A program made the position numbers and the translations under genes. Shown in pieces: positions 40,508 to 49,467 of a stretch of 50,529 nucleotides of DNA. This DNA is from an uncultured Caulobacteraceae bacterium (GTDB taxonomy: Bacteria; Pseudomonadota; Alphaproteobacteria; Caulobacterales; Caulobacteraceae). Position 1 is the first letter of the stretch, and the number at the start of each line of letters is the position of its first letter. The stretch spans positions 1 to 50,529 of the forward strand of contig CAIYVC010000130.1 in assembly GCA_903929535.1 (NCBI GenBank), read 5' to 3'. A model generated the notes under the pieces. That model worked only from the letters and a program-made list of their open reading frames with translations. It made no database searches and was not told the DNA's origin.

Positions 40508-41434
40508 CTAGATCGGGGCGCGCCAGATCCCTGCGATCAATCCCGCAAACAGGATAAGCCCCGCCGCGCGGTTGGACTTGAACAAGCGTAACGCTCCAGC
40601 GCCGTCGTCGATCCGCACCTGCCGGGCCTGGTTGAATAGATGCAGGGCGTAAAGCACCCCAAACGCCAGGAAGACGGGGCCGAGCGCGGCGGTGTATGCG
40701 GCGGCGAAGGCGAAGATGGCGGTCAGGCCGTAGAAGGCCAGCACCCCCTGGGCCGCGCCGGACCCGAGACGGCGGGCGCTGGATTTCACGCCGGCCAAGG
40801 CGTCGTCCTCCATGTCCTGGATGGCGTAGATGGTGTCGTAGCCGAGGGTCCAGAAGACGCCGGAGACATAGAGCAGCAGGCAGGGCAGGGCGATAGTTCC
40901 GGTGACCGCCGCGTAGCCCAGGAGGGCGCCCCAATTGAACGTGAGGCCGAGCCAAGCCTGGGGCCACCAGGTGATGCGTTTCATCAGGGGATAGGCGGCG
41001 ACCAGGGCCAGGGAGCCGACGCCCAGGCCGATCGCCACGGGCGGCATGGTGGCCAGGATGGTGAAGCTGACCAGGCTGCACGCCGCCAGGAAGCCCAGGG
41101 CCTGTTTCACGCTGATCTGGCCGGAGGCGACGGGGCGGGCCGCCGTGCGGGCGACCTTGGCGTCGATGTCCCGGTCGAGGATGTCGTTCCAGGCGCAGCC
41201 CGCCGCCCGCATCAGGAAGGCGCCGACGGCGAACTTCAGGATGAGCACGAGATTGGGCAGGGCGTGGGCCTGGGAGGCGGCCAGGGCGATCCCCTGCCAT
41301 CCCGGCAGCAGCAACAGCCAGGCGCCGGCTGGCCGGTCGAAGCGGCCGAGCTTGAGCCAGGGCTGCAGACGCGCGGGGGCCCAGCGGTCGACCCAGTTGT
41401 CGTTGGCGGCGTCGGGCAGGGGGGCGGTGCTCAT
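40508..41434 (-). CDS. ubiA: 4-hydroxybenzoate polyprenyltransferase
   Basis: UbiA attaches the polyprenyl tail to 4-hydroxybenzoate in the inner membrane. The 308-residue protein has about eight or nine hydrophobic helices. Both aspartate motifs are present: CAWNDILDRDIDAKVARTAARPVASG near residue 75 (NDxxDxxxD) and LGYDTIYAIQDMEDDALAGVKSSARRLG near 190 (DxxxD). WLLLLPGWQGIAL is the usual first helix. ATG 41434 begins the conserved protein; the frame stays open far upstream, but that part is opposite the ABC exporter gene and not real. The lipoprotein gene follows after 11 bases. It is divergent from the ABC exporter. Confidence 0.95.
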   Translation of the reverse strand: MSTAPLPDAANDNWVDRWAPARLQPWLKLGRFDRPAGAWLLLLPGWQGIALAASQAHALPNLVLILKFAVGAFLMRAAGCAWNDILDRDIDAKVARTAARPVASGQISVKQALGFLAACSLVSFTILATMPPVAIGLGVGSLALVAAYPLMKRITWWPQAWLGLTFNWGALLGYAAVTGTIALPCLLLYVSGVFWTLGYDTIYAIQDMEDDALAGVKSSARRLGSGAAQGVLAFYGLTAIFAFAAAYTAALGPVFLAFGVLYALHLFNQARQVRIDDGAGALRLFKSNRAAGLILFAGLIAGIWRAPI

Positions 41435-41506
41435 TGGCAGGCTTTTTGCGACGGTTGCGCCCGCACGGCTACAGCAAAACGGCGCAAGGCCCTCTACATT
41501 GGCGCT

Positions 41507-43297
41507 ATGACCGACTCTCCTGAACAGGACGGCCAGACCCGTAAGGTCCTGAGCAACGGCCAGGTGCTGGCCTTTGTCGTGCGCCAATGGATGCGCCAGC
41601 CGCGGGCGTTCGCCCTTTCGGCGGGGCTGATGCTGGCCGCGGTGCTGTGCGACCTGAGCGCACCCTGGATGGCCGGAGGGCTGGTCAACGCCGTGTCCGC
41701 GCCGCCCGCCGCCGCCGGAGTGCCACACGCCTGGCAGGCCTGGGGCGCCTTCGTCGCCATCTATGTGGTGCTGCTGGCGATCCGCAATCTGGGCTTCCTG
41801 AGCTGGAACCCCTTCGCGGCCTGCAACATGGAGGCCCTGATCAACGAGGCCTTCGAGCGAGTGCAGTCCTTCTCGTCGGACTGGCACGCCGACACCTTCG
41901 CCGGGGCCACCGTTCGGCGAGTCAGCCGGGGCATGTGGGGTTACGACACGATCTCGGACCAGCTGGTCCTGTGGCTAGGGCCCTCGACCCTGGTGCTGCT
42001 GGGCCTGGCGACCTCGATGCTGATGCGATGGCCCGTGGTCGGCGCCTTCGCCCTGGTGATGGTGGCGGCCTATATGGCGGTCAGCCTGACCATGGCCCAG
42101 CTGTGGATTCGCCCGGCTAACCTGAAGTCGGCGGCGCTGGATTCCGAGATCGGCGCCAACCTGGCCGACGCCATCACTTCCAACGCCGTGGTCAAGACCT
42201 TCGGCGCCGAGACGCGCGAAGAGGCCCGCTTCGCCGTCACCGCCAGCGCTTGGCGGCGGGCTTCGGTCAAGTCCTGGAACCGGGCGATCATGACCGGAGC
42301 AGTGCTGAACGCCCTGATGGTCACGCTGCAGGCTGGCCTCACGGGCCTGCTGGTGATGATGTGGTCGCGCGGCGAGGCGCGAGCTGGGGACGTGGCCTTC
42401 GTCATCACCGCCTTCATGCTGATGAGCGGCTATCTGCGCAATTTCGGCGAGAACGTCCGCAATCTGCAGAAGGGTCTGGACGACACCGAGGCGGTGGCCG
42501 GTTACATGCAGACTGAGGCCCAGGTGGCCGATCATCCGGACGCTGCAATCTTCCGGCGCGGGCGCGGCGAGATCGTGTTCGACCGGGTCAGCTTCAAATA
42601 CAAGGGCCAGGATCAGGCCTTGTACGAGCGTTTCACCCTGGCCATCGCGGCGGGCGAGCGGGTGGCCCTGGTGGGGCCGACGGGGTCGGGCAAGTCGACC
42701 TTCGTCAAGTTGATCCAGCGCCTTTATGACCTCGACGATGGCCAGATTCGCATCGACGGCCAGGACGTGGCGTCAGTGACCCAGGAGAGCCTGCGCCGGT
42801 CCATAGCCGTGGTGCCCCAGGATCCGGCCCTGTTCCACCGCTCGATCGGCGAGAACATCGCCTACGGCAAGCCGGACGCTGACCTGGAAGACATCATCGC
42901 CGCTGCCAGGAAGGCGAGGGCCCACGACTTCATCGCCCGTCTGCCGAACGGCTACGACACTCTGGTTGGCGAGCGCGGGGTCAAGCTGTCGGGAGGCGAG
43001 CGCCAGCGCGTGGCCATCGCCCGGGCCCTTCTGGCCGACGCGCCGATCCTGATCTTCGACGAGGCTACGTCATCACTGGACGTGGAGACCGAGCGCGACG
43101 TGCAGGTGGCTGCCGAGGCTCTCATGGCTGGGCGCACCACCATCGTCATCGCCCACCGCCTATCGACCATCCGCGGCGCGGACCGCATCCTGGTGTTCAA
43201 CGAGGGCCGGGTCGTCGAGGAGGGCCGCCACCGCGATCTCGTGGCGATGAACGGCGCCTATGCTCGACTGCATGCGGTGACGGAAGGCGCAGCCTAA
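41507..43297 (+). CDS. Exporter-type ABC transporter (fused membrane and ATPase domains)
   Basis: A 596-residue half-transporter with six membrane helices (about 25-320) and a C-terminal ATPase. The ATPase shows the Walker A loop GPTGSGKST near 390, Q-loop VPQDPALF, signature VKLSGGERQRVAIARAL, Walker B ILIFDEATSSLD and switch VIAHRLST. The Asp-Glu pair needed for ATP hydrolysis is present. Type and length are like MsbA/LmrA-like exporters, but the context (ubiA, peroxiredoxin) gives no hint of substrate. The ATG at 41507 is favoured; the frame is open for over 280 codons upstream, but that part is the antisense of ubiA. Its TAA stop overlaps the TAG of the convergent peroxiredoxin gene. Confidence 0.9.
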   Translation: MTDSPEQDGQTRKVLSNGQVLAFVVRQWMRQPRAFALSAGLMLAAVLCDLSAPWMAGGLVNAVSAPPAAAGVPHAWQAWGAFVAIYVVLLAIRNLGFLSWNPFAACNMEALINEAFERVQSFSSDWHADTFAGATVRRVSRGMWGYDTISDQLVLWLGPSTLVLLGLATSMLMRWPVVGAFALVMVAAYMAVSLTMAQLWIRPANLKSAALDSEIGANLADAITSNAVVKTFGAETREEARFAVTASAWRRASVKSWNRAIMTGAVLNALMVTLQAGLTGLLVMMWSRGEARAGDVAFVITAFMLMSGYLRNFGENVRNLQKGLDDTEAVAGYMQTEAQVADHPDAAIFRRGRGEIVFDRVSFKYKGQDQALYERFTLAIAAGERVALVGPTGSGKSTFVKLIQRLYDLDDGQIRIDGQDVASVTQESLRRSIAVVPQDPALFHRSIGENIAYGKPDADLEDIIAAARKARAHDFIARLPNGYDTLVGERGVKLSGGERQRVAIARALLADAPILIFDEATSSLDVETERDVQVAAEALMAGRTTIVIAHRLSTIRGADRILVFNEGRVVEEGRHRDLVAMNGAYARLHAVTEGAA

Positions 43298-43950
43298 CCG
43301 GGCTGCTTGGTGGTCCGCAGGTAGGGCTTCAGGGTCTTGAAGCCGGGGAACAGGCTGGCGGCGTCCTCGTTGCTGACCGCCGTGGTGATGATCACGTCGT
43401 CGCCCTGCTTCCAGTTCACCGGCGTCGCCACCTTATGTTTGGCCGTTAGTTGCAGGGCGTCGACCGTCCGCAAGATCTCGTCGAAGTTCCGGCCCACCGC
43501 CATCGGATAGATGATCATCAGCTTGATCTGCTTGTCGGGGCCGATGATGAAGACGTTGCGGACCGTGGCGTTGTTGGCCGGGGTGCGGCCGTCCGAGGTC
43601 GGCGGGGCGTCGGCGGGCAGCATGCCGTAGAGCTTGGCGACCTTCAGTTCCGGATCGCCGATCATCGGATAGTTGACCTTCGCGCCCTGAGTTTCCTCGA
43701 TGTCGGCGGCCCATTTGGCGTGGTTGTCGACCGGGTCGACCGACAGCCCGATCACCTTGACGCCGCGCTTGTCGAACTCGGGCTTCAGCTTGGCCACGGC
43801 GCCCAGTTCGGTGGTGCAGACCGGGGTGAAGTCCTTGGGATGGGAGAAGAGCACGACCCAGCTGTCGCCGGCCCAGTTGTAGAAATCGATCGGGCCTTCG
43901 GTGGTGTCGGCGTGGAAGTCCGGCGCGACGTCGTTGATCTGCAGCGGCAT
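43294..43950 (-). CDS. 1-Cys peroxiredoxin (Prx6 type)
   Basis: The 218-residue protein reduces peroxides through a single cysteine. The active site VLFSHPKDFTPVCTTELGAV has the PxxxTxxC motif (Cys near residue 45), and the matching Arg lies in the ATVRNVFIIGPDKQIKL region. The long C-terminal arm ATPVNWKQGDDVIITTAVSNEDA is the Prx6-type extension that builds the dimer. There is no second Cys in the usual resolving position. ATG 43950 has GGAGA upstream. It lies 68 bases downstream of ppk2 on the same strand, and its stop overlaps that of the convergent ABC exporter. Confidence 0.94.
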   Translation of the reverse strand: MPLQINDVAPDFHADTTEGPIDFYNWAGDSWVVLFSHPKDFTPVCTTELGAVAKLKPEFDKRGVKVIGLSVDPVDNHAKWAADIEETQGAKVNYPMIGDPELKVAKLYGMLPADAPPTSDGRTPANNATVRNVFIIGPDKQIKLMIIYPMAVGRNFDEILRTVDALQLTAKHKVATPVNWKQGDDVIITTAVSNEDAASLFPGFKTLKPYLRTTKQPG

Positions 43951-44018
43951 GATCGTCTCCCTGGATGAGCCGGGAGATCAGCCACAAAAGCCGCCAACCG
44001 GCAAGGCGCCCAAACGGC

Positions 44019-44777
44019 CTATCGGGCCAGCCGCCCGTCGGTCAGGGCGTCGGCGTCGAACGGGAACAGGACGTCCTTGTCCGGGGCGGCGATCTTCTTG
44101 GCGATGGCCGGGTCGGCCAGGACATGCAGCATGTGGCGCATGATGTTTAGCCGGGCGGTCTTCTTGTGGTCCGAGCGTACGCAGATCCAGGGCGCGCCGG
44201 GCGAATGGGTGCGCATCAGCATGTCGTCGCGGGCGCGGGTGTAGGCGTCGAAGCGCTTTTCGGCCTCCACGTCCATCGGCCCGGTCTTGAGCGTCTTGAG
44301 CGGGTCGGTGCGCCTCTCCTTGAGGCGCTTGTGCTGCTCGTCCCGCGAGACGTCGAGCCAGTATTTGATCAGGACGATGCCGGACTGGACCAGCATCCGC
44401 TCGAAGGAGGGCACGTCCAGCAGGAACTGCTCCTGCTCGGCGAGCGTCGAGAAGCCCATCACCACCTCGACCCCGGCGCGGTTGTACCAGGAGCGGTTGA
44501 ACAGCACCCATTCGCCGGCGCTGGGCAGGTAGCGGACATAGCGCTGGAAGTACCACTCGCCCTGTTCGCGGTCCGAGGGCTTGGGCAGGGCGACCACGCG
44601 GGTGGCCCGCGGCGACAGGTGTTCGGCGATGCGCTTGATCGCTCCGTCCTTGCCCGCGGCGTCGCGGCCTTCGAAGATGACCAGCGCCTTCTGCCCAGCG
44701 GCGATCGCCTTGATCTGCGAGCGGACCAGCTCGATCTGCAGCTTGCGCAGCTCCTGTTTGTATTTCTCGTCGTCCAT
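44019..44777 (-). CDS. ppk2: Polyphosphate kinase 2
   Basis: PPK2 transfers phosphate between polyphosphate and nucleotides. The 252-residue single-domain protein has Walker A VIFEGRDAAGKDGAIKRI near residue 35, the YFQRYVRYLP element, FNRSWYNRAGVE (Walker B-like) near 95, and the lid region RRTDPLKTLKTGPMDVEAEKRFDAYTRARDDML near 160. The family usually has Trp after DPLK plus one residue; here it reads DPLKTLK, a mild change. APWICVRSDHKKTARLNIMRHML closes the domain. It is divergent from rsmE. Nucleotide preference (GDP or ADP) cannot be told from sequence. Confidence 0.93.
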   Translation of the reverse strand: MDDEKYKQELRKLQIELVRSQIKAIAAGQKALVIFEGRDAAGKDGAIKRIAEHLSPRATRVVALPKPSDREQGEWYFQRYVRYLPSAGEWVLFNRSWYNRAGVEVVMGFSTLAEQEQFLLDVPSFERMLVQSGIVLIKYWLDVSRDEQHKRLKERRTDPLKTLKTGPMDVEAEKRFDAYTRARDDMLMRTHSPGAPWICVRSDHKKTARLNIMRHMLHVLADPAIAKKIAAPDKDVLFPFDADALTDGRLAR

Positions 44778-44850
44778 GATTTCACTCTAGGCCCAGGAAG
44801 CCGCCTGCATAGGGCTTCACCGTTGCAACGCGCAGGCTGTAGGAAAGCCC

Positions 44851-45615
44851 ATGATCCGTCTGCATGTCACCCAGCCACTGTCGCAAGGCGCAGCCGTCGC
44901 GCCGTCGCCCGAGCAGTCCCGCTACCTGACCCAGGTGATGCGCCAGGCGGTCGGCGACGAGATCCTGCTGTTCAACGGCGCGGACGGGGAATGGCGGGCA
45001 CGGATCGCCGAGGTGTCCAAGCGCGGCTGCGTGCTGACGGCGCACGAGCGGACCCGGGAGCAGTCGACCGGGCCGGATCTCGATCTGGTCATCGCCCTGG
45101 TGAAGCGGGCGCGGCTGGAGACCATCGTGGAGAAGGCGACCGAGCTGGGCGCACGTCGTATCCGCCTGGTAACCACCCGCCGCACCAACGCCGATCACAC
45201 CAATGTGTCCCGTCTGCAGGCCATAGCGGTGGAGGCCGCCGAGCAGACCGGACGGCTGGACGTGCCCGAGGTCGCGGCGCCGGAGAAGCTGGAGCGGCTG
45301 CTGGAGGGCTGGGACGCCGGGCGGGCTCTGATGTTCTGTGACGAGGCGGGCGACGATCCGTCCGAGGAATGGGGCGGCGAGCATGGCCGCGCGAAGCCGG
45401 CGCTGGACGCGCTCAGAGCCGGGCGTGCTGGGCCATGGGCGGTGCTGATCGGGCCGGAGGGCGGTTTCGCGCCCGAAGAACGCCAGCGGCTGCGGGGTCT
45501 TCCCCATGTCACGCCGGTGACGCTGGGACCGCGTATCCTGCGCGCCGATACCGCCGCGATCAGCGCCCTGACCCTGTGGCAGGCGACGCTCGGCGACTGG
45601 GCGGCAGGAACCTAA
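44851..45615 (+). CDS. rsmE: 16S rRNA (uracil1498-N3)-methyltransferase
   Basis: RsmE methylates N3 of U1498 in helix 44 of 16S rRNA. The 254-residue protein has an N-terminal PUA-like domain (LSQGAAVAPSPEQSRYLTQVMRQAVGDEILLFNGADGEW) and a SPOUT-type knotted methyltransferase domain with ATELGARRIRLVTTRRTN near residue 95. AVLIGPEGGFAPEERQRLRGL and VTLGPRILRADTAAISAL complete the SAM-binding knot near 195-245. All are typical. The ATG at 44851 has AGGAAA a few bases before. gshA follows 112 bases later on the same strand, an adjacency I recall from related genomes. Confidence 0.95.
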   Translation: MIRLHVTQPLSQGAAVAPSPEQSRYLTQVMRQAVGDEILLFNGADGEWRARIAEVSKRGCVLTAHERTREQSTGPDLDLVIALVKRARLETIVEKATELGARRIRLVTTRRTNADHTNVSRLQAIAVEAAEQTGRLDVPEVAAPEKLERLLEGWDAGRALMFCDEAGDDPSEEWGGEHGRAKPALDALRAGRAGPWAVLIGPEGGFAPEERQRLRGLPHVTPVTLGPRILRADTAAISALTLWQATLGDWAAGT

Positions 45616-45727
45616 ACAGGGCGGCGACCACTTGAGCTTGGCCGCGTTGACGCTTAACTGCGCTTCGCCGGGCGTTTTTGACTGGCGGCGGCGCGACTTA
45701 ACGCGCGTTTGGGGTGGGGAGATAAGG

Positions 45728-47083
45728 ATGGCTTCTGCCGCGGTGGACGACAGGCCGCTGACAGCCGACATGCTGGCGGCCCATCTCGCCGAGGGCTGCA
45801 AGCCGGAATCCCGTTTCCGCGTCGGCGCCGAGCACGAGAAGTTCGTCTTCCGCCACGGCTCCAACGCCACGGTTCCTTACGAGCCTGATGGCATCAAGGC
45901 GCTGCTGACGGGGCTGATGCAGTTCGGCTGGCAGGGCGTCTACGAAGGCGAGACCCTGATCGCGCTGGAGCGCAACAAGGCCAACATCAGCCTGGAGCCC
46001 GCCGGCCAGTTCGAGCTTTCCGGCGCGCCGCTGGAAACCATCCACGAGATCTGCGCGGAAACCCGCTCGCACCTGGAAGAAGCCAAGGCAGTGGCCGACC
46101 CGCTCAACATCGGCTTCCTGGGGCTGGGTTTCGCCCCGACATGGACACGCGCCGAATGCAAGATCATGCCCAAGGGCCGCTACGTCATCATGCGCCGCTA
46201 CATGCCGCTGGTGGGGGGCAAGGGCCTGGACATGATGCTGCGCACCTGCACCGTGCAGGCCAATCTCGATTTCTCGTCCGAGGCGGACATGATCGAGAAG
46301 TTCCGCGTCAGCCTGGCGCTCCAGCCCATCGCCACGGCCCTGTTCGCCAATTCACCCTTTGTGGAGGGCAAGCCCACGGGCATCCTGTCCAACCGCGCCA
46401 ACGTCTGGACCGACACCGACCCGGACCGCACCGGCATGCTGCGCTTCGTGTTCGAGGACAGCTTCAACTTCGAGACCTACGCCCGCTACGCCCTCGACGT
46501 GCCGATGTATTTCGTCAAACGCGGGCACAAGTACATCGACGTGGCCGGCCAATCCTTCCGCGCCTTCATGGCCGGGGAACTGCCGGGCCTGCCGGGCGAG
46601 AAGCCGACGCTGGGCGACTGGTCCGACCACCTGACCACCCTGTTCCCCGAAGTGCGGCTGAAGCAGTACCTGGAAATGCGCGGATCGGACTCCGGCCCGG
46701 CCAGCCGCATCTGCGCCCTGCCGGCGCTGTGGACCGGCATCTTCTACGACAAGGCTGCGCTGGCCGCCGCCTGGGACCTCTGCAAGGCCTGGGCGCCCGA
46801 GAGCCGCGAGAAGCTGCGGGTGGATGCGGTGCGATTGGGGCTGAAGGCCGAGGTCGAGGGCCGCTCCGCCCGTGACGTAGCCGTCGACATGGTGGCCATC
46901 GCCAAGGAAGGCCTGAAGCGCCGCGCGCGGCTGAACGCCGGCGGCGTGGACGAGACCGGCTTCCTGTCGGAACTGGAAGAGATTGCCGACAGCGGCATGA
47001 CCCCCGCTGACCGGCTGCTGGAGCTCTATCATGGCCCCTGGAAGGGCGATGTGAGCCAGGCGTTCGAGGACTTCGCCTACTAG
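45728..47083 (+). CDS. gshA: Glutamate-cysteine ligase (plant-type)
   Basis: GshA makes gamma-glutamylcysteine, the first step of glutathione synthesis. The 451-residue protein is of the plant/alphaproteobacterial type, not the enterobacterial one. FRVGAEHEKFVFR near residue 33, YEGETLIALERNKANISLEPAGQFELSGAP near 80, FLGLGFAPTWTRAECKIMPKGRYVIMRRYMP near 140 and SFRAFMAGELPGLPGEKPTLGDWSDHLTTLFPEVRLKQYLEMRGSD near 280 are all characteristic. ATG 45728 has GGAGATAAGG just upstream. The stop is 51 bases from the convergent DUF427 paralogue, with a hairpin terminator between them. Confidence 0.95.
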   Translation: MASAAVDDRPLTADMLAAHLAEGCKPESRFRVGAEHEKFVFRHGSNATVPYEPDGIKALLTGLMQFGWQGVYEGETLIALERNKANISLEPAGQFELSGAPLETIHEICAETRSHLEEAKAVADPLNIGFLGLGFAPTWTRAECKIMPKGRYVIMRRYMPLVGGKGLDMMLRTCTVQANLDFSSEADMIEKFRVSLALQPIATALFANSPFVEGKPTGILSNRANVWTDTDPDRTGMLRFVFEDSFNFETYARYALDVPMYFVKRGHKYIDVAGQSFRAFMAGELPGLPGEKPTLGDWSDHLTTLFPEVRLKQYLEMRGSDSGPASRICALPALWTGIFYDKAALAAAWDLCKAWAPESREKLRVDAVRLGLKAEVEGRSARDVAVDMVAIAKEGLKRRARLNAGGVDETGFLSELEEIADSGMTPADRLLELYHGPWKGDVSQAFEDFAY

Positions 47084-47091
47084 GCTGCCGG

Positions 47092-47114
47092 AAACTCCCC
47101 GCCGAAGCGGGGAG
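47092..47114 (-). terminator. Rho-independent terminator of the DUF427 paralogue
   Basis: On the minus strand a perfect 8-bp stem, CTCCCCGC with GCGGGGAG, is closed by a UUCG tetraloop and followed by TTTCC. It lies between the convergent gshA and DUF427 stops. The T-run favours the minus strand; on the plus strand (loop CGAA) no T-run follows, though the stem could still stabilise the gshA transcript end. Confidence 0.72.
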
Positions 47115-47134
47115 CCCGGGAGAGGGTAGCGCGT

Positions 47135-47557
47135 CTAGGCGACGCTGCGGTGGACGTGGGTGGCGCGGGGCATGGCGGCGACGTCGCCGGCGTTCAGCTC
47201 ATAGACTTCGAAATGATCCTCGGCGAAGCAGAGGTAGCCGCGCAGGGCCTCCATGCCGGGCGCCGGATTGTCGTAGGCGCAGACCGCGTTCTCAAGAATC
47301 TCCCCTTCCATCACCAGGGTGTAGCAGGAGGCTTCGCCGAGGCCGTGATGCAGGCTGCGGTGGCCGGTCTTGCCCATGTAGCCGGTCTCGACATCCTTGG
47401 CCGGGAAGAGGTGGACCGGGTCCTTGCCGTCTTCGCGGACGGTGAGGGCGGCGCTGGTGTCGGCGATCACATGGCCGGCGAACATGGCGCGCACGCGGTT
47501 AGGATTGGCTTCGATACGGATGGAGGCGGTGCGGTTACCAGAGAAGCTTGTAATCAT
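47135..47557 (-). CDS. Diverged DUF427 paralogue lacking the CPYKG motif
   Basis: From ATG 47557 this is a 140-residue protein. The family framework is clear: VRAMFAGHVIADTSAALTVREDGKDPVHLFPAKDVETGYM, then NAVCAYDNPAPGMEALRGYLCFAEDHFEVYEL. But where the copy at 27158 has TDHSTWCPYKGDAS this one has TGHRSLHHGLGEAS, so the Cys-Pro-Tyr-Lys are replaced. A C-terminal extension of about 17 residues contains RATHVHRS. GGGAGAG precedes the start. It is divergent from the peptide transporter, 149 bases between starts. The function of the family is unknown, and this copy may have a different one. Confidence 0.82.
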   Translation of the reverse strand: MITSFSGNRTASIRIEANPNRVRAMFAGHVIADTSAALTVREDGKDPVHLFPAKDVETGYMGKTGHRSLHHGLGEASCYTLVMEGEILENAVCAYDNPAPGMEALRGYLCFAEDHFEVYELNAGDVAAMPRATHVHRSVA

Positions 47558-47677
47558 AGTTTTTTCTCTCCCATATCCGATCAACGCCCGGGACTAGGTT
47601 TTAGGTCCAAGTTGATGCGTCAACCGCTTAAAGGAAACATGGTCCTCTTGATCTTCCACCGCAAGAGGTCCCGAAAA

Positions 47678-47710
47678 ATGTTCACGGAACTGTTTGGGGT
47701 CGCTGAATGA
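47678..47710 (+). CDS. Possible 10-residue leader peptide coupled to the POT transporter
   Basis: ATG 47678 opens a ten-codon frame ([10 protein letters not shown]) whose TGA stop overlaps the transporter's ATG as ATGA. An AAGAGG lies about 9 bases before it, a better ribosome site than the GGGG before the transporter start. It could be a translational leader that carries ribosomes to the transporter. It is too short to judge by codon use, and it could be chance. Confidence 0.3.
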   Translation: MFTELFGVAE

Positions 47711-49467
47711 TCGTGATCGTGGCCGGCGTTATCATCACGCTGCTGACCTGCATTCCCGTTTTGCTGCAACTGCGAACACATCCGCGAGGACTGTTCGTAC
47801 TGTTCTTCGCCGAGATGTGGGAGCGGTTCTCCTACTACGGCATGCGCGGCATCCTGATCTTCTACCTGACGCAGCACTTCCTCTACGATGATGCTTACGC
47901 CCAGGGGCAGTACGGGGCCTATACGGCGCTAGTCTATCTGCTGCCGCTGATCGGCGGGGTGGTTGCCGACAAATGGTTGGGCACGCGCAAGGCAGTGGCG
48001 TTCGGCGCGCTGCTGCTGGTGGCGGGCCATTTCGCCATGGGCATCGAGGGCCGCCCGGCGGTGCAGACCCTGCAGGTCGCCGGCCACAAGTACGAGTTCG
48101 TCACCACCGGCCGCATGGAAGGCCGCCATTCCTGCCTGAAGGCCGGGGACGGCTGCTACGATGTCGGGCCGGCGGCGGACGGCGGGCTGCAGATCAAGGG
48201 GATGCCCGCGGGCGGGACCTTGCCGCAGGTGCTGGTCAAGGGAAGCTATGAGCTGGGCGTTGAGAAGCGCGACCCGATCACTGCCAATATCATGTACCTG
48301 GCCCTGTCGCTGATCATCATGGGGGTGGGCTTCCTGAAGGCCAACATCTCCTCGATCGTCGGCCAGCTTTACGAGCAGGACGATCCCAGGCGCGATCCCG
48401 GTTTCACCCTCTACTACTACGGCATCAACCTCGGAGCCTTCTGGGCCGCCATCCTGTGCGGCTATCTGGGGCTGCGGGTCGGCTGGTGGGCTGGGTTCGG
48501 GCTGGCGGGTGTCGGCATGGCGGCGGGCTATGTCGGCTTCATGCTGGGCAAGCCGCTCCTGGAAGGCCACGGCGAGCCGCCTCATCCCGAGCGCTTGGCC
48601 AAGAAAGTTCTGGGACCGCTGAACGGCGAGGGGCTGATCTATCTGTGCGGCGTGCTGGGCGTCGGCGTGGTCTGGCTGCTGGTGCAGCGCTACCAGTCGG
48701 TCGGCTTCATGCTGGGCGCGGGATCGGTGGCGGTGCTCGGCTACATGGGCTGGTTCATGGTCACCAAGTGCACCAAGGTCGAGCGGGATCGGCTGTTCCT
48801 GGCTCTTGTGCTGGTGGCCGGCTGGGCGGCGTTCGAGGTGCTGTTCGAACAGGCCGGCTCGTCGATGAACCAGTTTGCTGAGCGCAACAGCCAACCGCAG
48901 CTGGCCGGGGTGACCATCTCGGCCGCCCAGACCCAGTCGTTCAACTCCGCCTTCATCCTGATCTTCGCCCCGGTGTTCGCCGCCCTCTGGGCCTGGCTCG
49001 GCCAGCGCGGGCGGGACCTCGATCCCATGATCAAGTTCGGCATAGCCTTGCTGCAGGTCGGCGCGGGCTTCGGGGTGTTGGTGTGGGGCTCCAGCTTCGC
49101 CGACGCCGGCTACCGAGTGCCGATGATCTTCCTGGCGCTGGCCTATCTGCTGCACACGACGGGCGAGCTATGCCTGTCGCCGGTTGGGCTGTCGCAGATG
49201 ACCAAGCTGGCGCCGCTGGCTGTGCTGTCCACGGTCATGGCGACCTGGTTCCTTGGCGCCTCCTGGGCCCAGTACATCGCCGCCATTATCGCCAAGCTGA
49301 CCGCCGCCGAGACGGTCGCCGGCCAAGTGCTGGACCCGGCCGCTGCGCTGCGCACCTACACCCATGTGTTCGGCATGATCGGCCTGTGGGGCGTTGGCGC
49401 TGGGGTGGTGTTCCTGGCGCTCAGCCCCCTCCTCAAGAAGTGGGCGCACGCCAAAGAGACGGTCTAG
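47707..49467 (+). CDS. POT-family proton-dependent oligopeptide transporter
   Basis: The 586-residue protein imports di- and tripeptides with protons across the inner membrane. [26 protein letters not shown] is the POT signature with the ExxER-like [69 protein letters not shown] and [16 protein letters not shown] are further family motifs. About twelve to fourteen helices are seen. An insert near residues 110-180 contains a loop with four cysteines, probably periplasmic. An extra hydrophobic segment ([19 protein letters not shown]) precedes the usual first helix. The stop overlaps that of tldD. No regulator is adjacent. Confidence 0.93.
   Translation: MIVIVAGVIITLLTCIPVLLQLRTHPRGLFVLFFAEMWERFSYYGMRGILIFYLTQHFLYDDAYAQGQYGAYTALVYLLPLIGGVVADKWLGTRKAVAFGALLLVAGHFAMGIEGRPAVQTLQVAGHKYEFVTTGRMEGRHSCLKAGDGCYDVGPAADGGLQIKGMPAGGTLPQVLVKGSYELGVEKRDPITANIMYLALSLIIMGVGFLKANISSIVGQLYEQDDPRRDPGFTLYYYGINLGAFWAAILCGYLGLRVGWWAGFGLAGVGMAAGYVGFMLGKPLLEGHGEPPHPERLAKKVLGPLNGEGLIYLCGVLGVGVVWLLVQRYQSVGFMLGAGSVAVLGYMGWFMVTKCTKVERDRLFLALVLVAGWAAFEVLFEQAGSSMNQFAERNSQPQLAGVTISAAQTQSFNSAFILIFAPVFAALWAWLGQRGRDLDPMIKFGIALLQVGAGFGVLVWGSSFADAGYRVPMIFLALAYLLHTTGELCLSPVGLSQMTKLAPLAVLSTVMATWFLGASWAQYIAAIIAKLTAAETVAGQVLDPAAALRTYTHVFGMIGLWGVGAGVVFLALSPLLKKWAHAKETV

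Noticed and set aside
40497-41300. 268-codon extension of the lipoprotein gene
   Set aside because: It overlaps ubiA in another frame and would bury the clear lipoprotein signal in the middle of the protein.
40640-41506. Open frame extending the ABC exporter upstream by about 290 codons
   Set aside because: It lies opposite ubiA, is rich in Gly, Gln, Ala and Arg as expected for a high-GC antisense frame, and the transporter family starts at the ATG at 41507.
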